From Punica granatum (lineage: Eukaryota > Streptophyta > Magnoliopsida > Myrtales > Lythraceae): a DNA stretch of 64,000 nt. The notes beneath the pieces were generated by a model. It had not been told where the DNA came from and searched no databases. It saw only the letters and a list, made by a program, of their open reading frames with translations. The stretch is from contig NC_045129.1 in NCBI RefSeq assembly GCF_007655135.1, positions 38,069,122-38,133,121 on the forward strand, in the 5' to 3' direction. Made by a program: the position numbers and the translations under genes. Positions 37,748 through 49,489 of this stretch are shown piece after piece; the first letter of the stretch is position 1; each line of letters starts with the position of its first letter.

Positions 37748-39949
37748 ATGGTTTCAGCCTCTCCTCCCCCAAAAGTACGGAATTGAGTTTTATCATGTTA
37801 ACCCTTTCCCCAGATGTATTATTAAATATCATGTATGAATTACTCAGTTCTGTCCAACTTGTCGAAAAATCTCGGTGATGTATGCAGGAAGTATGTACCT
37901 CCGAAGAGAAATGGATCGAAGGAGGAGACCCAACGAGGCGGGCGAAATGGTGGTATTCGACCTTCCACACCGTGACGGCCATGATCGGGGCCGGTGTCCT
38001 CAGCTTGCCTTATGCCATGGCCTACTTGGGATGGTACAACCACTACTAAAGCTTATATAACTTTCATATTCCTATATGTTTAACTGCTTCCCCTGTTTTC
38101 CATGGATGATTCTCAAATTCTGGGAAAATACGATCTGTTTTCTTGTTTGAAGCGGGAAAAAAGGCACGTGATCTTTCTTCGAGTCTTTTCCGGCCTCCAA
38201 ACAATAGTGGATGAGGTTAATAGAAAGGAAGAGTACGTTTATGATTCCACAGTCGCATGTATGCAGGGGACCGGGGACAATGGTACTGATCTTGTCATGG
38301 TGCATGACGCTGAACACCATGTGGCAGATGATCCAGCTGCACGAATGTGTCCCAGGGACCCGATTCGATCGGTACATAGACCTGGGAAGGCATGCATTTG
38401 GGGCAAAACTTGGCCCGTGGATTGTTCTCCCCCAGCAGCTCATTGTCCAGGTCGGGTGCGACATTGTATACATGGTCACGGGTGGCAAGTGCCTCAAGAA
38501 ATTCATGGAGATGGCTTGCACCAACTGCACTAGCATCCGGCAGTCCTACTGGATCTGCATATTCGGGGGGATCCATTTCTTCCTTTCGCAGCTTCCCAAC
38601 TTCAACTCTGTCGCCGGAGTTTCACTGGCCGCGGCGATCATGTCCCTTAGGTAAGAGAGATAAACGTTGCAACAACTTCAGCTACGCTTTATCCGATAAC
38701 AATTTGGGCATATGCCTCGTTGCAGCTACTCGACCATAGCATGGGTAGGGAGCTTGGCACATGGACGAGTCGACGACGTCAGCTATGGCTACAAGAGCAC
38801 GGGCCCTGCTGACTTCATGTTCCGGGTCTTCAATGCCTTAGGTCAGATCTCATTTGCATTTGCCGGCCATGCGGTGGTGCTGGAGATTCAGGCTACCATC
38901 CCATCCACTCCTGAGAAACCGTCCAAAGTCCCGATGTGGAAGGGGGCATTAGGAGCCTACTTCATAAATGCTATATGCTACTTTCCGGTAGCGATGATTG
39001 GATATTGGGCATTCGGGCACGACGTAGACGATAACGTGCTGATGAACCTTAGGAGGCCTGCCTGGCTCATCGCCTCAGCCAATCTTATGGTGGTGGTCCA
39101 CGTTATTGGGAGCTACCAAGTAAACTAAGAACGACCGCAGAGAAATTAATTACCATTTCACAATTCACGAATACGTGGGAATGCATGATAAAGGTATCGA
39201 TTGTGATTCTTTTTCCAGGTTTACGCAATGCCTGTCTTCGACTTGATAGAGCGGCTTATGATCAAAAGACTGAATTTCCCTCCAGGATTAGCACTCAGAC
39301 TCATCGCTCGTTCAGCTTATGTTGGTAAGCTTCACCCATAAACAGAATATATATGTAAATTAAATAACTAAAATCAATTTTATTTGCACTTAAAATTTCT
39401 ATGATGACCTATTCATTTTGCAGCATTTACATTGTTCGTGGGAGTTACGTTCCCGTTCTTCGGTGATCTACTCGGTTTCTTTGGCGGATTTGGATTTGCT
39501 CCCACATCTTATTTTGTAAGTCTCCACATATATAACTTAATTGACTAACACAGTAACTATTAATAGGAATATCAAACCAATATTTCTGCTTTTCTTTTGA
39601 CTTTCATTCCTGTTAATAAATAATTATAGAAAGTTTATATGTACGTTGGACAGCTCCCGAGTATAATGTGGCTGATCATCAAGAAACCCAGAAAGTTCAG
39701 TATCAACTGGATCATCAATTGGGTAATTATGTTAAACCATCTACCCTCCTCCTTACACATAGACTTTCTAGCAATTGTAAGATCGAAAACATCTTCAATC
39801 AATTGGTTGTGCAGCTCTTTTGTTGATAATTCTGTTGTCTATTGTCTCAGGTTGCAATATTCATCGGAGTGTTCATCATGCTGGCATCCACAGTCGGCGG
39901 GCTCCGGAACATCATCGCCGATGCCTCGACATACAGTTTCTACACATAG
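37748..39949 (+). CDS. LHT-type lysine/histidine (amino acid) transporter
   Basis: Eight exons: 37748-37774, 37888-38033, 38267-38650, 38726-39119, 39219-39324, 39424-39515, 39654-39722 and 39851-39949. All are GT-AG with continuous phase, giving 438 residues, a normal length for the family. Diagnostic blocks are [20 protein letters not shown] with [12 protein letters not shown] (first membrane segment), [46 protein letters not shown], and the terminal [17 protein letters not shown]. This is the AAAP/amino acid permease family, plasma-membrane proton-coupled carriers with 10-11 membrane helices. Substrate preference cannot be read from sequence. The first exon encodes only nine residues. The last exon is tandemly duplicated immediately downstream. 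Confidence 0.95.
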
Positions 39950-40064
39950 CCAAAGGGTGTTTGTGTTTGTCATGCTGGCATCCACAGTCGGCGGGCTCCA
40001 GAACATCATCGCCGATGCCTCGACATACAGTTTCTACACATAGCCAAAGGGTGTTTGTGTTTGT
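39877..40064. repeat. 94-bp tandem duplication spanning the LHT stop codon
   Basis: Unit 1 (39877-39970) contains the last 24 codons, the stop and 21 bp of 3' UTR. Unit 2 (39971-40064) repeats it with a single G-to-A difference (39906 against 40000). Both units start CATGCTGGCATCCACAGTCG. The second unit lies in the 3' UTR and cannot be translated from the main frame, because unit 1 keeps its stop. Confidence 0.97.
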
Positions 40065-42005
40065 CGCGGAACTGTTTACGGTACAATAGGCAAGGCTATT
40101 GCTCATCAAGCCATGTTCTTGGCCTCTCTTAAAATTATATATATATTAGTGTATGTATGCCTAGCAAGGGTCTCAGTAGTCATAGCATTTTCTGTATGAA
40201 ATTATCTACAAATGGAATGTCTTAAGGGCTCTTTTTGTTCGGAAGAAGACTTGGTCGTTTTTACCCAATTTCAGTTTCCCATATTAAATGGAAAGATGAA
40301 CATTTATTTCTTCCACAAATTTGAACTCAAGAGTGAGTGGAGAGAGTTTGTTGCGGATAGGGATATGCATCCACTTTCTTAAATCATGTAAAGAGTGCAC
40401 ATAAAGTGAATGATATCACCATGAATCGACATTTTACAACCAAAACCGCTACATCGGTCACCAACTTGGCATCACCATGAATTCCTAAGCCGAATATGTA
40501 TGGCCTGGTTTTGACTCACCTGAGGAGGTAGATGAATCAAAATATGAGAACACTACCTGATCGTATATTCTATTAAAGAGTTAACGTAGTATTGCTCGCA
40601 TGCTATGAGAACTGAGCAAGCAGCACCTCTTTGGCTCCTGCGGTCACTACAAAAGGTAATAGTCATTACTTATAGGAATCATATTTACTTAATTCTCAAT
40701 GTAACACTCACTGAAAATTTGATGATCGGTCTCTGCTCGTTACGTCGTATTTCTCAAACGAAATCAAGTGCACTAGATTACATCCGTGAGATATCATTGT
40801 ACTACAATATTTCTGGAAGTCCCATCATGAGCTAACCACAGGCAGGAATCAACAAATTTGATCAAAGAGAGAAGGGAAGCTTTTATTCACTTCAGCATAG
40901 TGCTCCCACAGCACACCACACAGTAACAGTCGACTCACTTGCATATTACTAGAATATCATAGGTCAGCCCATGCGTCAGAATTGCAAATTATTACTTAAT
41001 TATTATATGTGGGTTGAATTCTTGAAAGAGAGTTGGGGGTATGCCACTTTCTTTTATGACAGTAACTTTTCTCCTTTTCTTTTTTTTTTATTAATCTCGA
41101 GCTATCCTTAACCTATTAATTGAAATTATCATGACTTGATTGTCAATTTTACTTTGAGCTAAAAATACTTTTAGTAAATTTTTAACTCCATCATTATAGC
41201 TAAAGTCTACCCATATAAAATATTATTTATCAACTATATTACACCCGTGATTTGAAATAATTTATTTGTTCATACTTTGTGTGGGAGATTTTCATTACGA
41301 ATAATGAAGTGTTGGCTTTGTTCCTTGAGAAATATATAAAAATGGGAGCAATTAGAAGCATTGTTTTGGAGGTATCAAGTTCAAGATCAAAAGACTAGCA
41401 GTCTCCCGATAAAGAGGCTCTCTCTTTTAATTAAAGTTAAAGCAAGAAAACAAAGAAAGCTACCCACCAATATAAAAGAGGATGAAAGCAAGACGCATCG
41501 AAATTTCACTACTTCCTTTTAACACATCGCCTTTAGAAGTCATCTTTGTTTTTTCTTTTTTCTTTTTTCTTGGCCCTCCACTTGAAAATAACGAGAGGAG
41601 TTTATTGAACCATAAGATTTTGGACGAAAATTACAATACCAAAAGAACATTTGAGGGCCTTTAAGGTGAACTACTATAGATAAAACAGGTGAGATATAAT
41701 GGTAGGCTAATCCAAAAATCATCACGAATCGAGTTAATGCAACGGAATATATATATTTTAAGTTCTAAAGTTACTTTCAACGAGTAATTAGAGAATGAGG
41801 ATCACTTTCAGTTAACTAATATTTGACGAAAGAACGAAAAATAGTCCCTTTAATTACCTGAAAAGCTGATAAGGAAAATACCCCATCATCTCACTGAAAG
41901 GAACCATGTTTGTAAAGTAAAACAAGTGGCTAAGATTTGACCTCTTTATTAGTTTACTATAGCAAAATCATGCTGAGATTCAAATTGGAAAAGTTCGAGG
42001 AAACT
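39950..42005. other. LHT 3' region and intergenic DNA, no further gene
   Basis: Apart from the second 94-bp unit, the sequence is AT-rich and nothing recognisable was found. Confidence 0.45.
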
Positions 42006-42007
42006 AG

Positions 42008-42272
42008 GATGTGTTTGATAACATCAATTAGGTACTGAAATTAAATTTTTGCACTTAATTGCATTTAGCTTATTTGATAAATACAAAAAGAAAAAAGACT
42101 TAACTTAATAGACTTAAGTAGAAAAGGCACTTAAATGATTAAATTGGGGACCTATTGAATCATTCAGCACTTTTTTACTTATTCGCTTAACTAGGGTTTT
42201 TCTTTCTTTATTACATCAGTGCCCTCAAAGTTTTTATGTGTTTGCAAATCAGTCCATCCTCCCACACCCGTC

Positions 42273-42349
<77 letters not shown>

Positions 42350-42945
42350 GGTGTGGCAACTCAGTCACTCACTGTTGTTTCCCGATGGTGATGGCCAGGC
42401 AACCTCGCCGGAGGGACGATGACGAGCCATAGGGCCACCACTGCCAGAAATTGTCCCGAATCTCCCTCCTCTTTTTCAAAAAGAGAGAGAGTGGGGACGA
42501 GATCCTTGCGGTGGGAGCTCGCCGCCGGCCATCATTGCCACAAATGAGGTCGCCGGCGAGCACAATCGGAGACGAGCCACACAGCCAAGATCTGTTCTTC
42601 TAGATCTCCTCCCTCTCTCACTTCGAAAGAGAGAAAGGGATGAGGTACGAGCAGTGGCGGCTCTCGGCCGGCCACCACCGCCCCCTTCCTACCTCTGCTA
42701 TCAGATTCGTCTGGTCTCTCTATGCTTTTTTTTTCAATTTGTTTTTTTTAGAAATTATAAAATTTAAAATGCTGGATCAAAATGCAAATAAACACAAATA
42801 TTGGGCTACCTAATAAAGATATTATCCAAGAACTTCAACTTTTGCCTACTTATTTTACCAAATAATTTTGATTTAACCAATTAAGCACTTAAAATTTCAA
42901 CACTTAAAATAAGTGCTAAAATTTAAAGTCCAAACAAGCACAACT
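42008..42945 (+). mobile_element. Non-autonomous TIR element, family B, copy 1
   Basis: Starts GGATGTGTTTGATAAC. Its right end reverse-complements to a GTTGTGCTTGTTTGGAC-type sequence, and both ends continue into AAGTGCT(T/G)A/AGTGTTGAA subterminal repeats. The left arm matches the reverse complement of the right arm of the element at 57090-57881, and its right arm matches that element's left arm. The two are therefore inverted copies of one family, hAT-like by terminus. The centre (42350-42710) is GC-rich and includes GAGGTCGCCGGCGAG. Confidence 0.55.
42275..42348. repeat. (GA)20 followed by G33 homopolymer
   Basis: A pure GA repeat (42275-42314) is followed after one A by 33 consecutive guanines (42316-42348), an exceptional strand-asymmetric purine tract of 74 bases. 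It lies inside the family B element. The exact length of such tracts is error-prone in sequencing. Confidence 0.9.
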
Positions 42946-43605
42946 TAAAATCTTAAGGTCAAGCCCTTATTCTCTAGAGAAACTTGAACAGATCCCTCTA
43001 ACCGTCCGAGTTAGAGAACTGAAGCACGTATACGCTCCAATGGTCCACATATATTTGCCTTTGATCAGCATCCCATTTCGGTATGCGTACTATCCATGAC
43101 TAGTCTTCAGTCAGCTCAAAATCGAATCATATGAAGGAATCAACACCCCAGTTAACCCATATTCTAAAACTTAACATCCATCTTTGACGAATGAGCTTTT
43201 GTAGTTGATTGAAGATGCATCAAATGATACAGAACCAAAGAGGACTATGAAATCTCCAATTTCGCACTTTTATTAAAACACCAATCAATGGAAACAGCGA
43301 GGAGAGGAGAAATCAGCAGCAGTGGCTGCAATAAATTGTAACAAGTAGGTTGAAACTTACATCAAATGTAACTGCCTAATTTATCCAGATGAGTTCAGCT
43401 CTCTGTTGTGTTGCTATCGGTCTACAAAGGAAGGCATACGTCTTACAAATCCATCGTGCAGTTGATCTTCTTTCTTTTGTTACCAGCTTTCGAACCCTGA
43501 CGGTAAAGCACACAAACAATAGAATATGTTACAAAACTTCAGACTAATTTAAGCAGTAATGATTAACAGACTAGATTATACTCACTGAATGCAAAATAAT
43601 GCAGC

Positions 43606-46600
43606 CTATGACTTGACCGATGAGAGGAAGGACTGAATTCCGAAAACAATGAAGAGAATCCCACCAGAGAGAGCAACCTGATTCAATGAGCAGAGTTATA
43701 GACTATTTTGACCAGATAACAAAAATGTACAAGAGAGTGCCCTCGGTGAACAAGGGAGAGCTACTACGTACTATTTTCTCGGAAATCTGGGATGCCAAAC
43801 TCTTCCCTCCAAGAACAGCAGCAGCCGTACACAAGGTTTGCCCTCTGAGGAAAGCACCAAGTCAGCCCACGAATATAATGATGAGAAAGTGTAACTAGTT
43901 TATCATCATTACAGCAACGAAGGGCAATAAGCAATAATCCTGCACGTACTAAAGGACAAGTAATACTCACCAGTCACCTTAAGTTTTATCAATAGCATTT
44001 CATGGTAAATGAACCCGGAATTCTATCTACTCATAAAGATACTTCAATGCATTTTCAAGTAGTAAACAAAAATCTTATTTAAAAGAAAACAGAAGGAAAT
44101 GGTAAACAATCCAATTGACCGTTTCAACTACGGGATATGAGGGAGCACTTACAAAATTCCACCAAGAACAACACCAAATGGATTCTCATCTGCAGCCAGT
44201 CCAATCGTCGCAAGCTGAAAAGGAAGTTACTGCTATGCTCAATTTCTGGGGAGAGAGTTTTTTAAAATTTTTAATCAAAAGGAGTTGCATAAATCAATTA
44301 GAATATATTACCTGGCTCTTGTCACCCCATTCGCCGAAAAAAGTGATAGAAAATGCCTGTGTGATATATAGAAACTATCTCTGATTAATAAGGATATATC
44401 TTTGATTAATTTTCCATTCAACTATCACAAGGGTGCAGCTAGTATAACCTTCAGTAAGATCGGTGAGAAGAACTGCGAAAGAAATGGTCGGTTCTGCTTT
44501 TTCATATCATCATCTACCTGATAGAAGTTGATATACGTAAGATAAACAAGTAGGAAAAGGCAAAATAAGTTGTACATCTAAATCACTGCAACTATAATAT
44601 GCTTCAACATATATATATATGGGATAAGTGCTCGAATATAAACATTATGATATCAGTCCAGATATGGTTTTCAGATGAATATGAAATAACACATAATAAG
44701 CATCAACTTTTGGTATTTTTATTTTTCACCCTAGGATAGGACTCAAAGGATAGGACTCAAAGGATAATAACATTAACAGCAGGACAGGCCATGTTCATAT
44801 TTTCTGCAGGATATTCACCTCTACAATAATATAGTAAACCCAAAAATAAACTGGGACTTGTGCCTTCATAGAACAGGCTTAACCAAAAATTCAACTTTTC
44901 CTGCATGGATGCCTAGTCAAACAGGTTTCTAGTAAGTACAAGAGCACACAGTATTTCAGATTTGATCAAAGATTTTAATTAATTACCTTCTCTCCCTTTT
45001 TGGTTGCTCCGTCAGGCTTCTTCCAGTCAGCATCCTAATGAAATTTAATCCAGATTCAATAAAAAGTTGGATGCAACAACATAACTCTAAAGGCAACAGC
45101 AAAACCTACCAATTTAGCTTCAACTTCAGCCAATTCTTCAGATTCCCTGCTACGGATGCAAAAATCCATTACAAAGAAAATCTACTTCGAGTAAATGAGG
45201 ATTATGATCCTTGCATTTGGGAGAATCATGAATATAGAAATTATTACCCTCCTTCATGAAAAGCATCCCACAATGACCACATCCCAAAGCCAAAGAATAA
45301 CAATGTTGTGATATGATGAGTCCATTTACGAGAAATCTGCATGTTCAAGTCCACAAGATTATGCCAATTGGCAAGTTCTACACACCCATAATGATACATA
45401 GAAAAAAAATTGAACTATACACTAAGCAAAGCCCAAAAAGACCGAGCACATGCTCAGTAAATTTGTAATAACACTAAAGCCTGAGGTTTTCGAAATCTTA
45501 GAGATGAATTATTATCACATAGAAAATACTCTTCAGCCTTCTTAAAGTGCTCACAGGATTCTGAATTCTGTAAATTTACTTTGTGAACCCACCAAGATAA
45601 ATTCAAACTGAAATGAGCATATTCACTCACCAGATTTGGAGCAGCCCATCCGACCACAGCAGATAGAATAGTCATCACCTGCATGACAGCAAACATATCA
45701 AGTGGTTATGAGTGCTTCTAATTTACAATAAAAGTGAACAAGAAAATGAATGGAATAAACTTACGATCAGAGCTGCAAGGCAACCTGACAAGACAAGCCT
45801 CCTCGGATGGCGCATTGCTAAGATCTGCACACATGGTCTACAATGTCAGAAACTACTAGTATACTGGATATGTGAAACCCAAGCTCTGGATTCATTCAAA
45901 ATGATGCAAGACAAAACTTGCGAACTTCTTTATATCAATATCTGTAACTGTTCTGTGATAATAAAAGAAAACAACAAGAGGTTTATCACCCAATGCGAAG
46001 GGGATCGGAGAAAAGGAGCTAATTGGTTCAGTTATGTTTATTGACCATCTTTCACGCCATATAAATACTAGCAGCTGCAAATGCAGATATGCAATCCTAT
46101 TCCCTTTCCTTTAAATTTTCGTATAAGTTATACAAATTTTACAAATGAGAGACAAAGAACTACGAGCCCAATAGAAGAAATAAACAGAATGAAAGGAAAA
46201 AAAAAAAAAAAAAGAATCGCTAGTTTGATATTCAAAGTGCCAAACTGCCAATTAACCATACAAGCTGCCCTCCTTCCTTCATTAAGATCCCACTGCTAAA
46301 ACTGTTTCCAAGCCACTGTCTAACAGAGGATTGCTGGTTATTAAACGCTGATATTGTTTCCCTGCCTGATCCCCACATATCAACCCAGAAGTTGGATTCT
46401 ATGCTTTCAATGTTGCATCACATTACGAACCAAGCCAAAACATAAGTTTCTAAACTTGCGGGACTCCAAAATTATAGAGATCCACTCTTTGTCCCACATT
46501 TCTGCAGTTGAGCAATCTCCCATTCACCTTATGCAAGTTCATGTTTTATTAAAGTATTATGATACACGACAGGAAGAGTGTATATATACCCTCCAAGAAA

Positions 46601-47250
46601 CACCATAGATCCAACCAGCCCAGTTCTTCCAAGTGGAAATATTCAATGACTAAGACAGACGGAGTTGTTAGAGACAATTGCAAGAAAACAACTAAACATA
46701 TTGGGAGTACAACAACAATTGAACATGTGGACCCAATAAACTGCACAACGAGAAGAAAAGCATCCGTCTTTTATAAAAGATTAGCCCGAAAGATTGATCT
46801 TTTTGCTCAAGAGAGCAACTCCAGCCAAATGGGCATTGTTTTTTTTTTTTTTTCAGATGTTGACAAGACTCGCAATCATCAGTTGTTGCGTTAATGCCTT
46901 TGTTTAATCATTGATAACTGGAAAACACTGTCCAATGAAATTAGCACTACAAACAGAATCAATTAATCCTCCAGAGCGTCCAAACAAGTAGGAATATACG
47001 AATTTCCAACAAGTTAAAACCGGATTCTGCAAGAGGCAGCAATCAAAGAGCAGACTTGAGCTCACCGCAGCTGCGAAGAAGGTCTTGTCACCAATCTCGG
47101 AGAGCACGGTCATGGCGAGCGACTTGGAGAAACCCTGATCAAGAAACGCACAACCAAATGGACGAATTCCACGCCATGAGGGGAAAAGGACAAAAATGGA
47201 TGTTCAGATCAATCAAGGGGGTCGATTCTCACCTGCAACACCGAGGTCAT
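43606..47250 (-). CDS. GDT1-like (UPF0016/TMEM165) cation transporter
   Basis: Twelve exons on the minus strand: 47233-47250, 47066-47134, 45765-45824, 45631-45678, 45248-45336, 45110-45146, 44987-45034, 44449-44517, 44312-44356, 44153-44214, 43772-43844 and 43606-43677. All are GT-AG with continuous phase, giving 229 residues. Both family signature motifs are present, E-x-G-D-K-[TS]: SEIGDKT (residues 18-24) and GEWGDKS (154-160). They sit in two homologous three-helix halves separated by an acidic, lysine-rich loop (ELAEVEAKLDADWKKPDG). Family members move Mn2+ or Ca2+ against H+ in the Golgi or ER, or in plastids. The lack of a transit peptide and the 229-residue size match the short secretory-pathway plant members (GDT1-like 4/5 type). 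The first exon is only 18 nt. Intron 2 (45825-47065) is by far the longest. Confidence 0.95.
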
Positions 47251-47425
47251 CTTCGCTGAGCTATGAGCAGGCAAGAGGAAGGCGGTGGCTGAAGCTGAGC
47301 TCCTGAGCTCGAGAGAGAGGAGGAGGGTCAGATTGGTTTGTCTGACTCTCTCTCGCTCTCTCGGAATGTGGGAAGGAGGGAGGAACAGAGGAGGAGGGGC
47401 GAGAGGGCTTTGACTCGGAGCAGAG

Positions 47426-47427
<2 letters not shown>

Positions 47428-47457
<30 letters not shown>
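47428..47457 (-). promoter_or_regulatory. CT/GA repeat in the leader or promoter of the GDT1-like gene
   Basis: A 30-base (GA)n run on the plus strand reads (TC)n on the coding strand, about 180 bp before the ATG. Further CT-rich blocks lie at 47311-47360. Such tracts are common in plant 5' leaders and can bind BPC/GAGA-binding factors. A role here is inference. Confidence 0.5.
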
Positions 47458-47460
<3 letters not shown>

Positions 47461-47639
47461 TCCGTGTTTGGTTATGGAATAAGATCCCGCCTCAGTGTCG
47501 TGTATTGAGTTTGAAGCTTGCGGCACGAACTGGGTAATAATTACCGATTGCATGAGGATTGGGGATTGATTCCTCCGAAACGGCACGGCCGAATCCTTCT
47601 CTCTCGGTGACTTGCCCGTAAGTGTAATTGTGGTCACTA

Positions 47640-48110
47640 CCATACCATGGGGTATTTTACTTTATCACAATCAGTCGGGGATTCGGCATGCTCCGATTCT
47701 AATGCAATAATAGATCTCCGCAATATGTGCTTTTGTTAATCTCTCTTGGGTAAGTGTTGTTGTTAATCTCTATCCTATATATATATATATTATAAATTAA
47801 AAAAAAAAAAAAAAAAACTAAACATGGCCCTCTTACTCGAGGTGGTAAGAGGATCAAGTTACGTATAAAAAAATTAATTAAAAAAAATAGGTATTGTTCT
47901 TGGGGAAGGGAACCTTCCCCAAGAAAACGACCTTTCCCATTGAGAGAGGAAAAAGAAAGTTCTGGAGTTCACTTTTCCTCCAAACATGAGGAAATTGGGG
48001 GTCGTCCGTGGAAACCAAACGCCCACTTGGATTTTTCTTACATTTACATCACTTGGATTTTTCTTACATTTACATTCTTTATCCTTTCTCGAGACCTTTA
48101 TTAGTGTGAA
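47640..48110. other. Intergenic DNA, nothing recognised
   Basis: An AT microsatellite and a 17-base A-run lie near 47780-47820. A short direct duplication, CACTTGGATTTTTCTTACAT, lies at about 48030 and again at about 48050. No gene is seen. Confidence 0.45.
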
Positions 48111-48114
48111 GAAA

Positions 48115-48245
48115 AATTTATAAGTCTACTTTAAATTCGGATCCATCCGCAACTCAAAAGTTTAAGCTAATGGATTGTTAGATCATTATTTCTTATAAAT
48201 CTATGAATTTCCTCTTAATTTTTTCATGTGAGACTATCTCTAACA
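48115..48245 (-). mobile_element. TRIM-type LTR remnant (3' LTR or solo)
   Basis: On the minus strand it reads TGTTAGAGATAGTCTCACAT at its start and ends TTCTTCACA. This is the typical Katydid-like TRIM LTR form and is related to the LTRs at 13.1-13.7 kb. A purine-rich GGTGAGGGTAGG directly precedes it on the minus strand, like a polypurine tract, suggesting a 3' LTR whose partner has been lost or diverged. Confidence 0.6.
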
Positions 48246-49489
48246 CCTACCCTCACCATTCTTCATATAAGGAGAGAAATCGATCCAACAATTAGTTACC
48301 CGGCCATGTTGATTTTTTTGTGAGTTATTTTAAGTACGTTTTTTCGGTTTTTGTTACTTTAATATATGTTTTATTTTAATTTAATGTCGTGATTGGGCAA
48401 AGGTGTTGACTTTTTATTTATCTGCCTGTCTTTTTTCATTCCCCTATAATAAAGCTAGAGATTCCAATGAATGCATATATCTTGTGGAATTTTTTGCATT
48501 TGTTTAGCCTTCCAATGAGCGGAGCATGATAATTACATTACATTACATTACATAAATGTAAATTATTTGGTGGAAATTTCTAGATAAAACTAGCATTAGA
48601 AAATGGATTTGTCCAACCGTCCTAATATAAGCAATCACTGATCGCCATATATATATATATATATATATATATTAATCTATAATTGACGATGAAATTGTTC
48701 CAAGGACAATTATAACCCTAACTTATACTTGGAAACTTTCATTCTCTCCTAGTCCTACCAAATGTAATTCGTAACATTTATTGTGAACAACCAAAAATCA
48801 ATTATGGAAAAATAATCCCTAAATTCTAATCGTATATCCTTAGATATCTTAAATACTTAAACCATGAAACCCTAAAACCTCCTATATTCTAACCCTAAAC
48901 CCTAGAATTCTATATTCTAAATTCTAAATCGTAAACCTCAAATACTAAACCCTAAAATCAAGAGGTACCCCAATTCAACTTGATTTTATGTAATGATGGC
49001 AAATATTGACAAATATATTGATGTGAGAGAGCATATATATATGTATATATATAAATGTAAAAGTAAATTGAGAATTTATTATTAAAAATTGATTATCAAA
49101 ATGGTTAGGAAAAATATGAGTCAGAAATTATTATTAAATGGCATAAAATGATAAAATCGTAATGATTATATTGTTGAATTTGAGGATGAATTGACTTAAA
49201 TTGAGCTGAGTAAAATTATTATTTGAAAAACAAAGCCTAAAATCATAAAATCAAAAGTCTAAAATGAACTTGGAGTTTCGAGCATGTTGACTGTACTTGT
49301 ATCAGTAATTAAATTATGATAAATTATAAGTTAGACTTAATAGGTTGTCTCTAAGAATAAATAAAGGATCCGTTTGATATTGAAAATATATGCGCGTGAT
49401 CATTGAAAGACGATCGGTGGTCATGGCTACGTTAATCGGATCCTCAGGCTCGTGAAGTTCAAGAATTGATTAAAGAAATTAAGCTGGAT
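48246..49489. other. Intergenic DNA with telomere-like patch
   Basis: Contains an AT microsatellite (48647-48672), a TTACA pentanucleotide run (about 48532-48552) and a region at 48840-48960 rich in CCCTAAA-like units. A very degenerate copy of MITE family A may occupy 49070-49245. No gene is seen. Confidence 0.45.

Noticed and set aside
38102..38739. Several overlapping frames in the LHT region as separate genes
   Set aside because: They are alternative frames of LHT exons 3 and 4. The spliced model gives a full-length transporter.
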